A stretch of 64,000 nt of DNA from NCBI RefSeq assembly GCF_000463155.2, contig NZ_AWFZ01000028.1, positions 840,910-904,909 on the forward strand, in the 5' to 3' direction. Positions 26,095 to 35,119 of the stretch are shown here, piece after piece (the first letter of the stretch is position 1; each line of letters starts with the position of its first letter). The notes under the pieces were generated by a model. That model was not told the DNA's origin, ran no database searches, and saw only the letters and a program-made list of their open reading frames with translations. Origin of the DNA: Siccibacter turicensis LMG 23730 (GTDB lineage Bacteria; Pseudomonadota; Gammaproteobacteria; Enterobacterales; Enterobacteriaceae). The position numbers and the translations under genes were made by a program.

Positions 26095-27596
26095 GCGGGG
26101 GTTCCTCCGGTGGAGTAGAGTAATAATGTTTCTTCTGAGGCCATGCGGCCTTCCATTTCGGCGACGATGCGCCCGTCCCACAGCACGCAGATGCGGTCGC
26201 ACAGCCCAACCAGCTCGTTGAACTCGCCCGAGGCGTAGATCACCCCTTTGCCGTCCCGGGCCAGCTGGTCGATCAGGACAAACAGATCGCTTTTCGCTTT
26301 GACGTCCACGCCTTTGGTCGGCTCGTCAAAAATCAGCACCTCTGCCCCGCCGCGCAGCCATTTGCCAATCGCCACCTTCTGCTGGTTGCCGCCCGACAGA
26401 CGACGCAGCGTCTGCCCAGGCCCGGTAGTGCGCACGCCGAGACGGGCGATCACCTGCTCCGCCCAGCGCCACGCCGCACGGTGCCCGAACAGGCTCCAGC
26501 GTGAGAAGTGACGATCGGCGCTCACCGCCAGGTTCATGGCCACCGGTTCATCAATAAAAATGCCCTCTTTGCGACGCTCCTCGGGGATCAGCGCCAGCCC
26601 GCGCGCCACCGAGTCCGCCGGATCCCGCGGACGCCAGCGCGCGCCGTTCAGCTCGCCCTCATCAACGCGGCTTTTACTGGCGCCGAACAGCGCCTTACAG
26701 AGTTCGGTTTTCCCCGCCCCCGCCAGCCCGGCAATGCCGAGGATTTCGCCGCGCCGCAGGTGCAGGGAGATATTGTCCAGCAGGGCGTCGTCGTGCAGGC
26801 CGCTGACGCGCAGCAGCGTCTCGCCTCCCTGCTCGGCGCGGCGCGGCGGGTAGAGGTCGGTGAGCTGGTGGCCCAGCATCTTCTCGACGATCTCGCCGGG
26901 GGTCAGCGCCTGCATCGGGCCGGATTCGATAAGCCGCCCGTCGCGCAGCACCGTCAGGGTGTCGCACACCTCGTTCAGCTCCTGCAAACGGTGGGAAATG
27001 AACACCACGCCGATACCCTGCTGTTGAAGGCGCTTCACCACGGCGAATAAGCGCTCGCTTTCGTGCTGATCCAGCGGCGCGGTGGGTTCATCAAGAATAA
27101 GAAAGCGGCAGCGGTGCGACAGCGCCCGGGCCAGCAGCACCTGCTGCTTTTGCGCCAGGGTGCAGTCGTCAATACGCCGGTTCACGTCCAGATCGCAGTC
27201 CAGCTGGGCCAGCGCCTGCCGTGCGCGTTGCCGGATGGCTCCCCAGCGATAGCGATGGCCAGGCTGCGCCAGATCGTCCAGCAGAATGTTCTCCGCCACG
27301 CTCAGGCCCGGCACCAGCGCGACGTCCACCTCCTGCTGCACCAGGTGAATGCCCAGCGCTTTCGCCTCGCGCGGCGAGCGAATCTCCACCGGCTCGCCGT
27401 CAATGGCGATGCGGCCGGTGTAGTCTGCATACGTGCCGCACAGCACCGCCATCAGGGTTGATTTTCCCGCCCCGTTGGCCCCGGTCAGCGCATGGACCGA
27501 CCCGCCGTGCAGGGTGAAATCCACCCCGCTGAGCGCGTTAACGCCCGCGAAGGCAATGGAGATATTCCGCATTTCAAGGCGTTGCGTTACGGACAT
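26091..27596 (-). CDS. RbsA-type double ATPase, candidate methylthioribose importer
   Basis: 501 residues from the ATG at 27596, chosen because GGAGAG precedes it and the length equals that of RbsA; a GTG 15 codons upstream is possible. Two ABC domains: the first with Walker A GANGAGKST, Walker B FLILDEPTAPLD and FISHRLQEL; the second with GLAGAGKTEL, LSGGNQQKVAIGKWL and VLIFDEPTKGVDVKAK. As in RbsA, one half has a degenerate signature (CTLAQKQQVLLARAL). First gene of the operon, downstream of MetJ boxes at 27698-27721. Confidence 0.9.
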   Translation of the reverse strand: MSVTQRLEMRNISIAFAGVNALSGVDFTLHGGSVHALTGANGAGKSTLMAVLCGTYADYTGRIAIDGEPVEIRSPREAKALGIHLVQQEVDVALVPGLSVAENILLDDLAQPGHRYRWGAIRQRARQALAQLDCDLDVNRRIDDCTLAQKQQVLLARALSHRCRFLILDEPTAPLDQHESERLFAVVKRLQQQGIGVVFISHRLQELNEVCDTLTVLRDGRLIESGPMQALTPGEIVEKMLGHQLTDLYPPRRAEQGGETLLRVSGLHDDALLDNISLHLRRGEILGIAGLAGAGKTELCKALFGASKSRVDEGELNGARWRPRDPADSVARGLALIPEERRKEGIFIDEPVAMNLAVSADRHFSRWSLFGHRAAWRWAEQVIARLGVRTTGPGQTLRRLSGGNQQKVAIGKWLRGGAEVLIFDEPTKGVDVKAKSDLFVLIDQLARDGKGVIYASGEFNELVGLCDRICVLWDGRIVAEMEGRMASEETLLLYSTGGTPA

Positions 27597-27697
27597 GGCG
27601 GCACTCTCCTGCACGGGTTGGGGGTTTTGCCACTTTTTCACGAGGATATATCTGCTGGCAATGAACGAATCGGCATAAGATAAAGCAAAAAAATATT

Positions 27698-27721
27698 AGC
27701 CGTCCAGATGTCTGGATGTAA
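27698..27721. promoter_or_regulatory. MetJ operator upstream of the ABC transporter operon
   Basis: Three contiguous 8-mers: AGCCGTCC, AGATGTCT (27706-27713, 7 of 8 to the consensus AGACGTCT) and GGATGTAA. The site lies about 100 bases from the ATPase start. This is the main sequence link between the transporter and methionine metabolism. Confidence 0.78.
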
Positions 27722-27797
27722 CATCAAAATTATTCATGTTGCCACGCGATCTGGCGGCCAACATGAAAAAATTGCATCTGATAACCCGTATTTATAT

Positions 27798-27813
27798 GGA
27801 CGTCTGGAAGTCT
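27798..27813. promoter_or_regulatory. MetJ operator upstream of ybdH
   Basis: GGACGTCT (27798-27805, 7 of 8) followed directly by GGAAGTCT (27806-27813, 6 of 8). It sits 42 bases before the ybdH start. With the site at 27698-27721 it makes this divergent region doubly MetJ-marked. Confidence 0.8.
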
Positions 27814-27854
27814 GCTCGTGCTAAGGTGTCGGGAAAATAAAAAAGGACAACATC

Positions 27855-28940
27855 ATGACTGATACCGCTATTCGCGTGGTTCCCGGCCCGGCCAACTATT
27901 ACGCCCACCCAGGCGCGCTGGCGCGACTTGATGACTTCTACACGCCTGAGCAGCTCTCCCGCGCGGTGTGGGTCTACGGCGAGCGCGCCATCGCCGCGGC
28001 GCGCCCCTTCCTGCCGGCGAGTTTCAACGCCCCGGGCGCACGACAGATCCTGTTCCGCGGCCACTGCAGCGAACGCGACGTCGCCGCGCTGGCACAGGAA
28101 GCTGGTGACGATCGAGCCGTGGTCATCGGCGTGGGCGGCGGCACGCTGCTGGATACCGCCAAAGCGCTGGCGCGCCGTCTTGGCGTCCCGGTAGTCGGCA
28201 TACCGACCGTGGCGGCCACCTGCGCGGCCTGGACGCCGCTTTCGGTGTGGTACAACGACGCCGGGCAGGCGCTGCATTTCGAAATTTTTGACGATGCCAA
28301 CCATCTGGTGCTGGTGGAGCCAACGATTATCCTCAATGCCCCGGCGGAATATCTGCTGGCGGGGATCGGCGACACCCTGGCGAAATGGTATGAAGCGGTG
28401 GTGCTGGCGCCGCAGCCGGAGACGCTACCGCTGACGGTGCGGCTCGGCATTAACGGGGCGCAGGTTATTCGCGATATGCTGCTGACGCAGAGCGAAGCCG
28501 CGCTGGCCGACCAGCAGAACGGCGTGTTGAGCCAGGATTTCTGCGATGTGGTGGAGGCGATTATCGCCGGTGGCGGCATGGTGGGCGGGCTGGGCGAGCG
28601 CTATACGCGGGTTGCGGCGGCACACGCGGTGCACAACGGCCTGACCGTATTGCCCCAGACCGACAAATTCCTGCACGGCACCAAAGTGGCCTACGGCATT
28701 CTGGTGCAGAGCGCCCTGCTCGGCCAGGACGAGGTGCTGGACACCCTGATTGCGGCGTGGCAGCGTTTCACCCTGCCGACTACCCTGGCGCAGCTGGAGG
28801 TTGATATCCACAGCCCCGAGCTTGAGAAGGTGATTGCCCATACCCTGCGTCCGGTGGAATCCATCCACTATCTGCCGGGCGAGGTCACCCCGCAGCGGCT
28901 GCGTGCCGCCTTTGAGAAGGTGGAACGCTGGGGAAACTAA
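27855..28940 (+). CDS. ybdH: Hydroxycarboxylate dehydrogenase YbdH (HcxA)
   Basis: 361 residues, iron-type alcohol dehydrogenase/glycerol dehydrogenase-like fold. The nucleotide-binding motif is VIGVGGGTLLDTAKALARR. Metal ligands are in the region GIGDTLAKWYEAV (Asp) and HAVHNGLTVL (His). It is nearly collinear with E. coli YbdH, which reduces 2-oxo acids such as 2-oxoglutarate and 2-oxobutyrate with NADPH. An AAGGA site precedes the ATG. MetJ boxes in its promoter suggest that a methionine-derived oxo acid, 2-keto-4-methylthiobutyrate, could be a substrate; this is inference. Confidence 0.95.
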   Translation: MTDTAIRVVPGPANYYAHPGALARLDDFYTPEQLSRAVWVYGERAIAAARPFLPASFNAPGARQILFRGHCSERDVAALAQEAGDDRAVVIGVGGGTLLDTAKALARRLGVPVVGIPTVAATCAAWTPLSVWYNDAGQALHFEIFDDANHLVLVEPTIILNAPAEYLLAGIGDTLAKWYEAVVLAPQPETLPLTVRLGINGAQVIRDMLLTQSEAALADQQNGVLSQDFCDVVEAIIAGGGMVGGLGERYTRVAAAHAVHNGLTVLPQTDKFLHGTKVAYGILVQSALLGQDEVLDTLIAAWQRFTLPTTLAQLEVDIHSPELEKVIAHTLRPVESIHYLPGEVTPQRLRAAFEKVERWGN

Positions 28941-29108
28941 CCTCAGCCACCACCCCGTCGTCCGTTCTCCCGCCGTTATTCGCCCACGCCATTGGCTCGC
29001 CGCCGATGGCGCCTCTCGCCTCACCCGGCAAGTCAGAACTGCCTCTGTCTCCGGTAAAGCTGAAATTCTCGACTACCCTAAGGATCAACGCACAAGAGGA
29101 GGAGTGAA

Positions 29109-30176
29109 ATGCAAAAGCAGGCATTGATTATCGGTATCAGCGGCATCAACGGTCGCGCGCTGGCCGAAAAACTGCAGCATGAAGGGTGGCAGGTCACCGG
29201 GCTTTCCCGCGGGCGTAGCGCCGCGCCTGAAGGCTGCCGCAGCCTCACCGCCGACCTGACGGACAGCGACCAGGTGCGTGAAGCGCTGGCGGACGTGAAG
29301 CCCGATGCGCTGTTCTTCAGCGTCTGGTCACGGCAGGAGAACGAGCGGGAAAATATTCGCGTTAACGGCGGGATGGTGCGTAACGTCATTGAGGCGCTGG
29401 GTGAACGCCTGAACGGCGCTCACGTGGCGCTGATTACCGGCCTGAAGCACTATCTCGGCCCCTTCGAAGCCTATGGCAAAGGCGCCGTTCCCGTTACGCC
29501 GTTCCGCGAAGAGCAGGGACGCCAGCCCGTGGAAAATTTCTACTACGCCCAGGAGGACGAAGTGTTCGCCGGTGCGAAGAAATACGGCTATCGCTGGAGC
29601 GTCCACCGTCCGCACACCATCATCGGCTATGCCGTGGGTAACGCCATGAACATGGGCCAGACGCTGGCGGTCTACGCTACCCTGTGCCGCGAAAAAGGCT
29701 GGCCGTTTATCTTCCCCGGCTCGCCGGAGCAGTGGAACGGCCTGGCGGATATGACCGACGCCGGACTACTGGCCGAACAGCTGCTGTGGGCCGCCACGTC
29801 TGAGGAAGCGGCAAATGAAGATTTCAACGCCGTCAACGGGGATGTGTTCCGCTGGAACTGGCTGTGGCCGCGGCTGGCCGCCTGGTTTGGCATTGAGGCG
29901 GCGGAGTATCCCGGACGGGCGATGCCGCTGGAAACGCGGATGCAGGAGGCGGCAGAGGCCTGGCAGGAGATCGCCGCCCGGTATCAGCTACGCGAAGCGG
30001 ACATCACCAGACTTGCCTCATGGTGGCACACCGATGCCGATCTGGGCCGTCCGATGGAAGCCTTCACCGATATGAGCAAGAGCCGCAAAGCCGGGTTTAC
30101 CGGGTATCGCTCCACCCCGGACGCCTTTATCGCGCTGTTTGAAAAGCTGAAAGCGGAGAACATCATTCCCCGCTGA
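29109..30176 (+). CDS. PRISE-type short-chain reductase
   Basis: 355 residues. The extended SDR nucleotide-binding motif is GISGINGRALAEKL at the N-terminus, then LSRGRS, and TGLKHYLGPFEAYGKG and ENFYYAQEDEVF, which match the progesterone 5-beta-reductase/iridoid-synthase-like (PRISE) family with its unusual active site (Lys in the LKHY segment, Tyr in FYY). Members reduce activated C=C bonds of enones using NADPH; the bacterial substrate is unknown. A GAGGAG site lies upstream. It follows ybdH by 168 bases on the same strand and may be co-transcribed; no MetJ box was seen directly before it. Confidence 0.85.
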   Translation: MQKQALIIGISGINGRALAEKLQHEGWQVTGLSRGRSAAPEGCRSLTADLTDSDQVREALADVKPDALFFSVWSRQENERENIRVNGGMVRNVIEALGERLNGAHVALITGLKHYLGPFEAYGKGAVPVTPFREEQGRQPVENFYYAQEDEVFAGAKKYGYRWSVHRPHTIIGYAVGNAMNMGQTLAVYATLCREKGWPFIFPGSPEQWNGLADMTDAGLLAEQLLWAATSEEAANEDFNAVNGDVFRWNWLWPRLAAWFGIEAAEYPGRAMPLETRMQEAAEAWQEIAARYQLREADITRLASWWHTDADLGRPMEAFTDMSKSRKAGFTGYRSTPDAFIALFEKLKAENIIPR

Positions 30177-30183
30177 TCCTGAG

Positions 30184-30206
30184 CGGTGCACGCCTGGCGT
30201 GCACCG
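30184..30206. terminator. Hairpin between convergent reductase and GTPase genes
   Basis: CGGTGCACGC (30184-30193), loop CTG, GCGTGCACCG (30197-30206): a perfect 10-bp stem followed by TTGTG. It serves the reductase gene, and perhaps the convergent operon too. Confidence 0.65.
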
Positions 30207-30230
30207 TTGTGCTGCGGGCTGAAGCCACGC

Positions 30231-31250
30231 TTAGCTTGCGGTCTCGGCAAACGCGCGTCCTAACTGCTCCACAGGCAGGTAGCGGCCAATGATCACCAGC
30301 CGCGAGTGCGGGGTTTCGCTCTCCTGCCACGCTGAACCGTAATCAAAGCCCACCACTTTATACACGCCCTGCACCACCAGACGCTGTGGCTGCCCGTCGA
30401 TCGCCAGCACGCCTTTGTAGCGCAGCATGTCGTTGCCGTGGTCGGCGATGCAGCGCTCCATAAACGCCCCGATCTTTTTCAAATCCAGCGTGCCGGCGTC
30501 GAACACGTGCGCCTGGATCACGTCCGGCGTCGGTTCCGCGCGGGTGGTGGCGAAGGGTCGGAAGCGGCCCGGCGCGTCGGCGCGGGCGGAGATAATGTGG
30601 TAGCCCTCGGTCAGCGCGTTGCGGTCGTCCATCTCAAAGGCGGCAATGTTCAGCCACTCCCCGGGCGGGCAGGCGCCGTGATGGATCGCCAGCAGCGGCG
30701 CTTTGTTATTGATGCGGTGAATACGCGCCAGCATCGCCTCTTTATGCGCCTCGTCGCACAGGTCGGTTTTGGTCAGCAGCAGGCGGTCGGCAAAGGCAAT
30801 CTGCGCCGCGGCCACCGGATGCTCATCCAGCTGCTGGCCGATGTGCTGGCAGTCCACAAGGGTGATTACCGCGTCCAGCCGCAGCGATTCGCGCAGCCGC
30901 TCCTCGGTAAAGAAGGTCTGAATGATGGGGCCGGGATCGGCGAGGCCGGTGGCTTCCACGATCAGCGTCTCAAAGGGCATTTCGCCGGAGGCGCGACGAT
31001 CCAGCAGATCGACCATCGCCTCGGTAAACTCGCCGCGCACGCTACAGCATACGCAGCCGTTACTCACTTCAACGACGCGGATGTTGTCGCCCCGGGCGAG
31101 CAGCTGTCCGTCGATGCCGACGGCGCCGAATTCGTTCTCGACAATCACCACCGAACTGTCGGCGTGATGATGAAGGTAGTGGTTTAACAGGGTGGTTTTA
31201 CCCGCACCGAGAAAACCGGTGAGCAGGGTGACGGATACGGCAGTCGTCAT
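30231..31250 (-). CDS. G3E-family GTPase (YjiA/CobW-like) of the cstA operon
   Basis: 339 residues. Walker A GFLGAGKTTLL at 12-22, metal-binding CVCC motif (Cys66, 68, 69) in SNGCVCCSV, EATGLADPGP and the guanine-specificity motif LLTKTDLCD. A C-terminal CobW domain follows. The family couples GTP hydrolysis to delivery of metals such as zinc or nickel. It lies 16 bases after ybdD. The trio CstA-YbdD-GTPase mirrors the E. coli set yjiY-yjiX-yjiA, so this is the equivalent partner of cstA. E. coli, as I recall, has no such gene at its cstA locus. Confidence 0.88.
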   Translation of the reverse strand: MTTAVSVTLLTGFLGAGKTTLLNHYLHHHADSSVVIVENEFGAVGIDGQLLARGDNIRVVEVSNGCVCCSVRGEFTEAMVDLLDRRASGEMPFETLIVEATGLADPGPIIQTFFTEERLRESLRLDAVITLVDCQHIGQQLDEHPVAAAQIAFADRLLLTKTDLCDEAHKEAMLARIHRINNKAPLLAIHHGACPPGEWLNIAAFEMDDRNALTEGYHIISARADAPGRFRPFATTRAEPTPDVIQAHVFDAGTLDLKKIGAFMERCIADHGNDMLRYKGVLAIDGQPQRLVVQGVYKVVGFDYGSAWQESETPHSRLVIIGRYLPVEQLGRAFAETAS

Positions 31251-31266
31251 GACGTCTTCCTTTTAA

Positions 31267-31464
31267 TCAGCAGCAACGCGCGCCGCCTTTACCGCCGTAG
31301 CGCGCATCCTGACGCTCGCGGAAAAATTCTTCGTAGCTCATTGGCGGCTCGTCCGGGTGGTTGAGACGCATGTGCTGCACGTAGTTGTCATAGTCGGGTA
31401 CGCCGACCATCAGCTTTGCTGCCTGACCGAGGTATTTCCCGGCCTTTGCAAGAGTATCGAACAT
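31267..31464 (-). CDS. ybdD: Small CstA-associated protein YbdD
   Basis: 65 residues from the ATG at 31464, which starts [19 protein letters not shown] exactly as YbdD/YjiX. The charged middle ([15 protein letters not shown]) and the C-terminal GGARCC are conserved. Known only as a small protein encoded with peptide/pyruvate transporters of the CstA class; probably cytoplasmic or membrane-associated. It follows cstA by 61 bases. The C-terminal cysteine pair could bind a metal supplied by the GTPase encoded next to it; this is inference. Confidence 0.93.
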   Translation of the reverse strand: MFDTLAKAGKYLGQAAKLMVGVPDYDNYVQHMRLNHPDEPPMSYEEFFRERQDARYGGKGGARCC

Positions 31465-31525
31465 CGTGGTTACTCCGGTTGGCGGCGCACCGGTGAAGGC
31501 CGATGCGCCGCGAGAGGGCCAGGGC

Positions 31526-33631
31526 TTAGTGCGCGCCTTTCGCCTGGGCAACGATGCGGTCTGCATCTTCCGGCATCGGCTCATACGGCGTTTCGTTGGC
31601 CGTCGGCTTGTCGGACTTCAACGCCGCCCGTGCGGTTTTCAGCGAGAACCAGGCCAGCACCACCACAACCACCATAAAGAACATGGTCAGTCCGGCGTCG
31701 AGACGGTTGTTAAACACCAGCTGATTGAGCTGCGACACGGTGTACTGTGCCGGGATGGTGCCGCTGTCGATCATCGCCTGGAACTTGTTGGCGATGGCAA
31801 GGAAGCCGACTTTCGGATCCGGGCTGAAGGTTTTCTGCCAGCCGGCGGTCAGGGTACAGATCAGCAGCCAGGCGGTCGGCACCAGCGCCACCCAGGCGTA
31901 GCGCTGACGCTTCATTTTGAACAGCACCACGGCGCAGAGCATCAGCGCCATACCGGCCAGCATCTGGTTGGCGATGCCGAACAGCGGCCACAGGGTGTTG
32001 ATGCCGCCCAGCGGGTCAAGCACGCCCTGGCGCAGGAAGTAGCCCCAGGCCAGCACCACCAGCGCGGTCGCCAGCAGGTTAGCGGGCAGCGAGTCGGTGC
32101 GCTTCAGCGACGGGGCCGCTACGCCCAGCAGATCCTGCAGCATAAAGCGCGCCGCACGGGTCCCGGCGTCCACCGCCGTCAGGATAAACAGCGCCTCAAA
32201 CAGAATGGCGAAGTGATACCAGAATGAGACATCCATCAGGCCGCCCAGCGCACCGTGCAGGATGTACGCCATCCCCACCGCCAGGGTCGGTGCCCCGCCC
32301 GCGCGGGAGATGATCGACTGCTCACCCACCTCGTTGGCGATTTGCGTCAGGGTCTCCGGGGTGATCTGGAAGCCCCAGCTGGTTACCACCTGCGCGGCCG
32401 AGGCCACCACATCGGTTGCGCCCGCCGGTGCCAGCACCGCCATCGGGCTGTTCATCGCGAAGTAGACGCCCGGGTCGATAACGCAGGCCGCCACCAGCGC
32501 CATGATGGCAACGAACGACTCCATCAGCATGCCACCGTAGCCGATAAGGCAGGCCTGATTCTCATTGGCCAGCATTTTCGGGGTGGTGCCGGAGGCGATC
32601 AGCGCATGGAAACCAGACACCGCGCCGCAGGCAATGGTGATAAACAGGAACGGGAACAGGTTGCCGGACCAGACCGGGCCGGTACCGTCGATGAATTTCG
32701 TCACCGCCGGCATGGTCAGCGTCGGACGCATAATCAGGATGCCAATCGCCAGCCCGACGATGGTCCCGATTTTCAGGAAGGTGGAGAGGTAGTCACGCGG
32801 GGCCAGCAGCAGCCAGACCGGCAGCACTGCGGCAACGAAGCCGTAGCCCACCAGCATCCACACCAGCTGAATCCCGGTGAAGTCAAACCACGGTGCCCAG
32901 GTTTCGCTTTCCGCCACCCAGCCGCCGGAGATGATGGCGAAAATCAGCATCACCAGACCGATGATCGACACTTCGCCGATGCGCCCCGGACGGATATAGC
33001 GGATGTAGATCCCCATAAAGACCGCCAGCGGAATGGTAAAGGCGACGGTATAGGTTCCCCACGGACTGTGGGTCAGGGCTTTCACCACGATCATCGCCAG
33101 CACCGCCAGGATGATAATCATGATCATAAAGCAGGCCACCAGGGCAATCACTCCGGCGGTCGGGCCCATCTCCTCTTTCACCAGCTCACCGAGCGAGCGC
33201 CCGTCGCGGCGGGTGGAGACAAACAGCACCATGAAATCCTGCACCGCACCGGCCAGGACCACACCGGCCAGGATCCAGATCATCCCCGGCAGATAGCCCA
33301 TCTGGGCTGCCAGAACCGGCCCGACCAGCGGCCCGGCACCGGCGATAGCGGCAAAGTGGTGACCGAACAGCACCTTTTTGTCAGTTGGCACATAGTCGAG
33401 GCCATCGTTATGCCGCACCGCGGGCGTCATGCGGGTGCCGTCGACGGCAAGCACGCGACGGGCGATGAAGATGCCGTAGAAGCGATAGGCGATAAGGTAA
33501 ACACACACCGCGGCGACCACGATCCACAGCGCGTTGATCTGTTCGCCACGATTGAGAGCGATATATCCGAGGGCAAACGCGCCTAGCAACGACAGCGCCA
33601 CCCAGATAAGGTATTTCCCTGATTTATTCAT
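31526..33631 (-). CDS. cstA: Carbon-starvation transporter CstA
   Basis: 701 residues, identical in length to E. coli CstA and very similar throughout ([37 protein letters not shown], and the C-terminal IVAQAKGAH). About 17 to 18 hydrophobic segments. Known role: inner-membrane uptake of peptides and pyruvate during carbon starvation. First gene of a cstA-ybdD-GTPase operon. E. coli cstA is CRP-dependent; here I see only half of a CRP-like palindrome (TGTGA near 33650), so I do not call a site. Confidence 0.97.
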   Translation of the reverse strand: MNKSGKYLIWVALSLLGAFALGYIALNRGEQINALWIVVAAVCVYLIAYRFYGIFIARRVLAVDGTRMTPAVRHNDGLDYVPTDKKVLFGHHFAAIAGAGPLVGPVLAAQMGYLPGMIWILAGVVLAGAVQDFMVLFVSTRRDGRSLGELVKEEMGPTAGVIALVACFMIMIIILAVLAMIVVKALTHSPWGTYTVAFTIPLAVFMGIYIRYIRPGRIGEVSIIGLVMLIFAIISGGWVAESETWAPWFDFTGIQLVWMLVGYGFVAAVLPVWLLLAPRDYLSTFLKIGTIVGLAIGILIMRPTLTMPAVTKFIDGTGPVWSGNLFPFLFITIACGAVSGFHALIASGTTPKMLANENQACLIGYGGMLMESFVAIMALVAACVIDPGVYFAMNSPMAVLAPAGATDVVASAAQVVTSWGFQITPETLTQIANEVGEQSIISRAGGAPTLAVGMAYILHGALGGLMDVSFWYHFAILFEALFILTAVDAGTRAARFMLQDLLGVAAPSLKRTDSLPANLLATALVVLAWGYFLRQGVLDPLGGINTLWPLFGIANQMLAGMALMLCAVVLFKMKRQRYAWVALVPTAWLLICTLTAGWQKTFSPDPKVGFLAIANKFQAMIDSGTIPAQYTVSQLNQLVFNNRLDAGLTMFFMVVVVVLAWFSLKTARAALKSDKPTANETPYEPMPEDADRIVAQAKGAH

Positions 33632-33948
33632 AGTTGTTGTCCGTCAGTGTGATGCAGCAAAGGTGTTACATTTTGTATCTATATCAGCAGCCAAAATTTA
33701 ACAACGCTGAATCCGGATAAAAGGGGCGCGACGGGAGGGATTTACCTGACATTGCTAGCGGGATCACTTTACGAGGGAAACGGCGTGCAATGGCGTTGTA
33801 CAAAGGGTAGACAGCGAGGGGTTTCCCTCACCGGCCCCGCTTCAGGCAGGCGAGAGAGAAGCAGCGGTGTGGGGCGATGTCGGGAGAGGCCACCCCGACC
33901 AAAACGGGGCGCCCTCCCCTGTGGCAGAGGGTCGGAGTAAGGGCGGGG
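33632..33948. other. entH-cstA intergenic region, no gene seen
   Basis: About 317 bases without a credible gene. The part near cstA is AT-rich and should hold its promoter. The part near entH is GC-rich, with decayed inverted repeats (ACCCCG/CGGGGC at about 33892-33908, and CCCTC/GAGGG at about 33910-33930). These look like remains of an intergenic repeat and may terminate the ent operon. Confidence 0.5.
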
Positions 33949-34362
33949 TTATCCCATCACCGCCGTGCTCAGGCGCGAGGTGCAAACCCGGCGGCCCTGC
34001 TCGTCGAAAATGGTGATCTCCCACGACTGGCTCTGACGCCCCAGGTGCAGCGGCTGGCAGACGCCGCGCACTTTGCCCTGCGAAACCGGCCGATGGTGGG
34101 TGGCGTTAAGCTCGGTGCCGACCACGCACTGTCCGTCACGGGTAGTGAGGTAGCCCGCCATCGACCCGAGGGTTTCCGCCAGCGCGGCGGACGCGCCGCC
34201 GTGCAGCAGGCCGAACGGCTGGTGGGTGCGGGCATCCACCGGCATTTCAGCTTCCAGGGTGTCGTCCCCGATGCGGGTGTAGACCACGCCGAGGTGCGCC
34301 ACCAGCGTATTGAGGCTGGTGGCATTCAGCTCATCCAGCGATAAATGACGTTTCCAGATCAT
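33949..34362 (-). CDS. entH: Enterobactin proofreading thioesterase EntH
   Basis: 137 residues, hot-dog fold thioesterase. The active-site stretch is [18 protein letters not shown], with the catalytic Glu and helix. Known role: hydrolyses wrongly loaded aryl groups from the EntB carrier domain, keeping the synthase free. Last gene of entCEBAH; only one base separates it from entA. E. coli EntH is also 137 residues. Confidence 0.96.
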   Translation of the reverse strand: MIWKRHLSLDELNATSLNTLVAHLGVVYTRIGDDTLEAEMPVDARTHQPFGLLHGGASAALAETLGSMAGYLTTRDGQCVVGTELNATHHRPVSQGKVRGVCQPLHLGRQSQSWEITIFDEQGRRVCTSRLSTAVMG

Positions 34363-34363
34363 C

Positions 34364-35119
34364 CTATGCCCCCAGCGTTGAGCCGCCGTCGATCACGATA
34401 TCCTGCAACGTGATATGGCCTGCAGCGTCGGAGGCAAGAAACAGCACGGTGGCGGCCACGTCTGCCGGACGACCAATCTTGCCGAGCGGAATGCCGAGCT
34501 TAAACTGCTCGCCGAAGCCCTTGATGCGCTGCTGTTCGGCATCATCGCGGGTCCAGAGCACGCGCTGCATGTCGGTATCGGTAGAGCCAGGCGACACCAC
34601 ATTGCTGCGCACGCCGCTGGCAGCCAGCTCAAGGCCGACGGTCAGCGCCAGGCTTTTCAGTGCCGCTTTCGAGGCACCATAGGCCGACATGCCGATGCGC
34701 GGGGTGTGCGCCGCGTCGGAGGCCACCGTAACGATGGCCCCACTCTGCTGGCGGCGGAACCACGGCATGGTCTGCTGGAACAGGTTAAACGCCCCGCCGA
34801 CGTTGACGGCGAAGGTCTGCTGCCAGTCGTCGTGGCTCAACGCATCGGTCGGCCCCATACGCAGGATGCCCGCGGCGTTGACCAGCACGTCGAGCGCGGC
34901 GGTGTCGGTCAGTACCCGCTGGCAAACCTGCGCCACCGCGTCGGCGTCGGCGACGTCCAGCACTTCGGTGCGAAACGGGTAAGACGGCTGGTCGAAGGCC
35001 AGATCGAAGCCCACCACGCTGGCCCCGGCGTCAAGGAAGGCCAGCGCCGTCGCGTGGCCAATCCCTTTGCCTGCGCCGGTGACCCAGACGGTTTTGCCGC
35101 TGAAATCCAGTCCGGCCAT
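34364..35119 (-). CDS. entA: 2,3-dihydro-2,3-dihydroxybenzoate dehydrogenase EntA
   Basis: 251 residues from the ATG at 35119, which overlaps the entB stop (TGATG). Classical [27 protein letters not shown] and the catalytic YGASKAALK. Known role: NAD-dependent oxidation giving 2,3-dihydroxybenzoate, third step from chorismate. The overlap with entB indicates translational coupling. Confidence 0.97.
   Translation of the reverse strand: MAGLDFSGKTVWVTGAGKGIGHATALAFLDAGASVVGFDLAFDQPSYPFRTEVLDVADADAVAQVCQRVLTDTAALDVLVNAAGILRMGPTDALSHDDWQQTFAVNVGGAFNLFQQTMPWFRRQQSGAIVTVASDAAHTPRIGMSAYGASKAALKSLALTVGLELAASGVRSNVVSPGSTDTDMQRVLWTRDDAEQQRIKGFGEQFKLGIPLGKIGRPADVAATVLFLASDAAGHITLQDIVIDGGSTLGA

Noticed and set aside
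27597-27641. Upstream GTG start for the RbsA-type ATPase
   Set aside because: It would add 15 residues lacking similarity to RbsA. The ATG at 27596 has a better ribosome binding site and gives the usual length.
32255-33586. Open frame of over 440 codons opposite cstA
   Set aside because: His-, Gln- and Arg-rich composition typical of antisense reading of a membrane-protein gene; cstA on the other strand is certain.
33640-33680. CRP site before cstA
   Set aside because: Only one half (TGTGA) is clear; the partner half at the correct spacing is missing.
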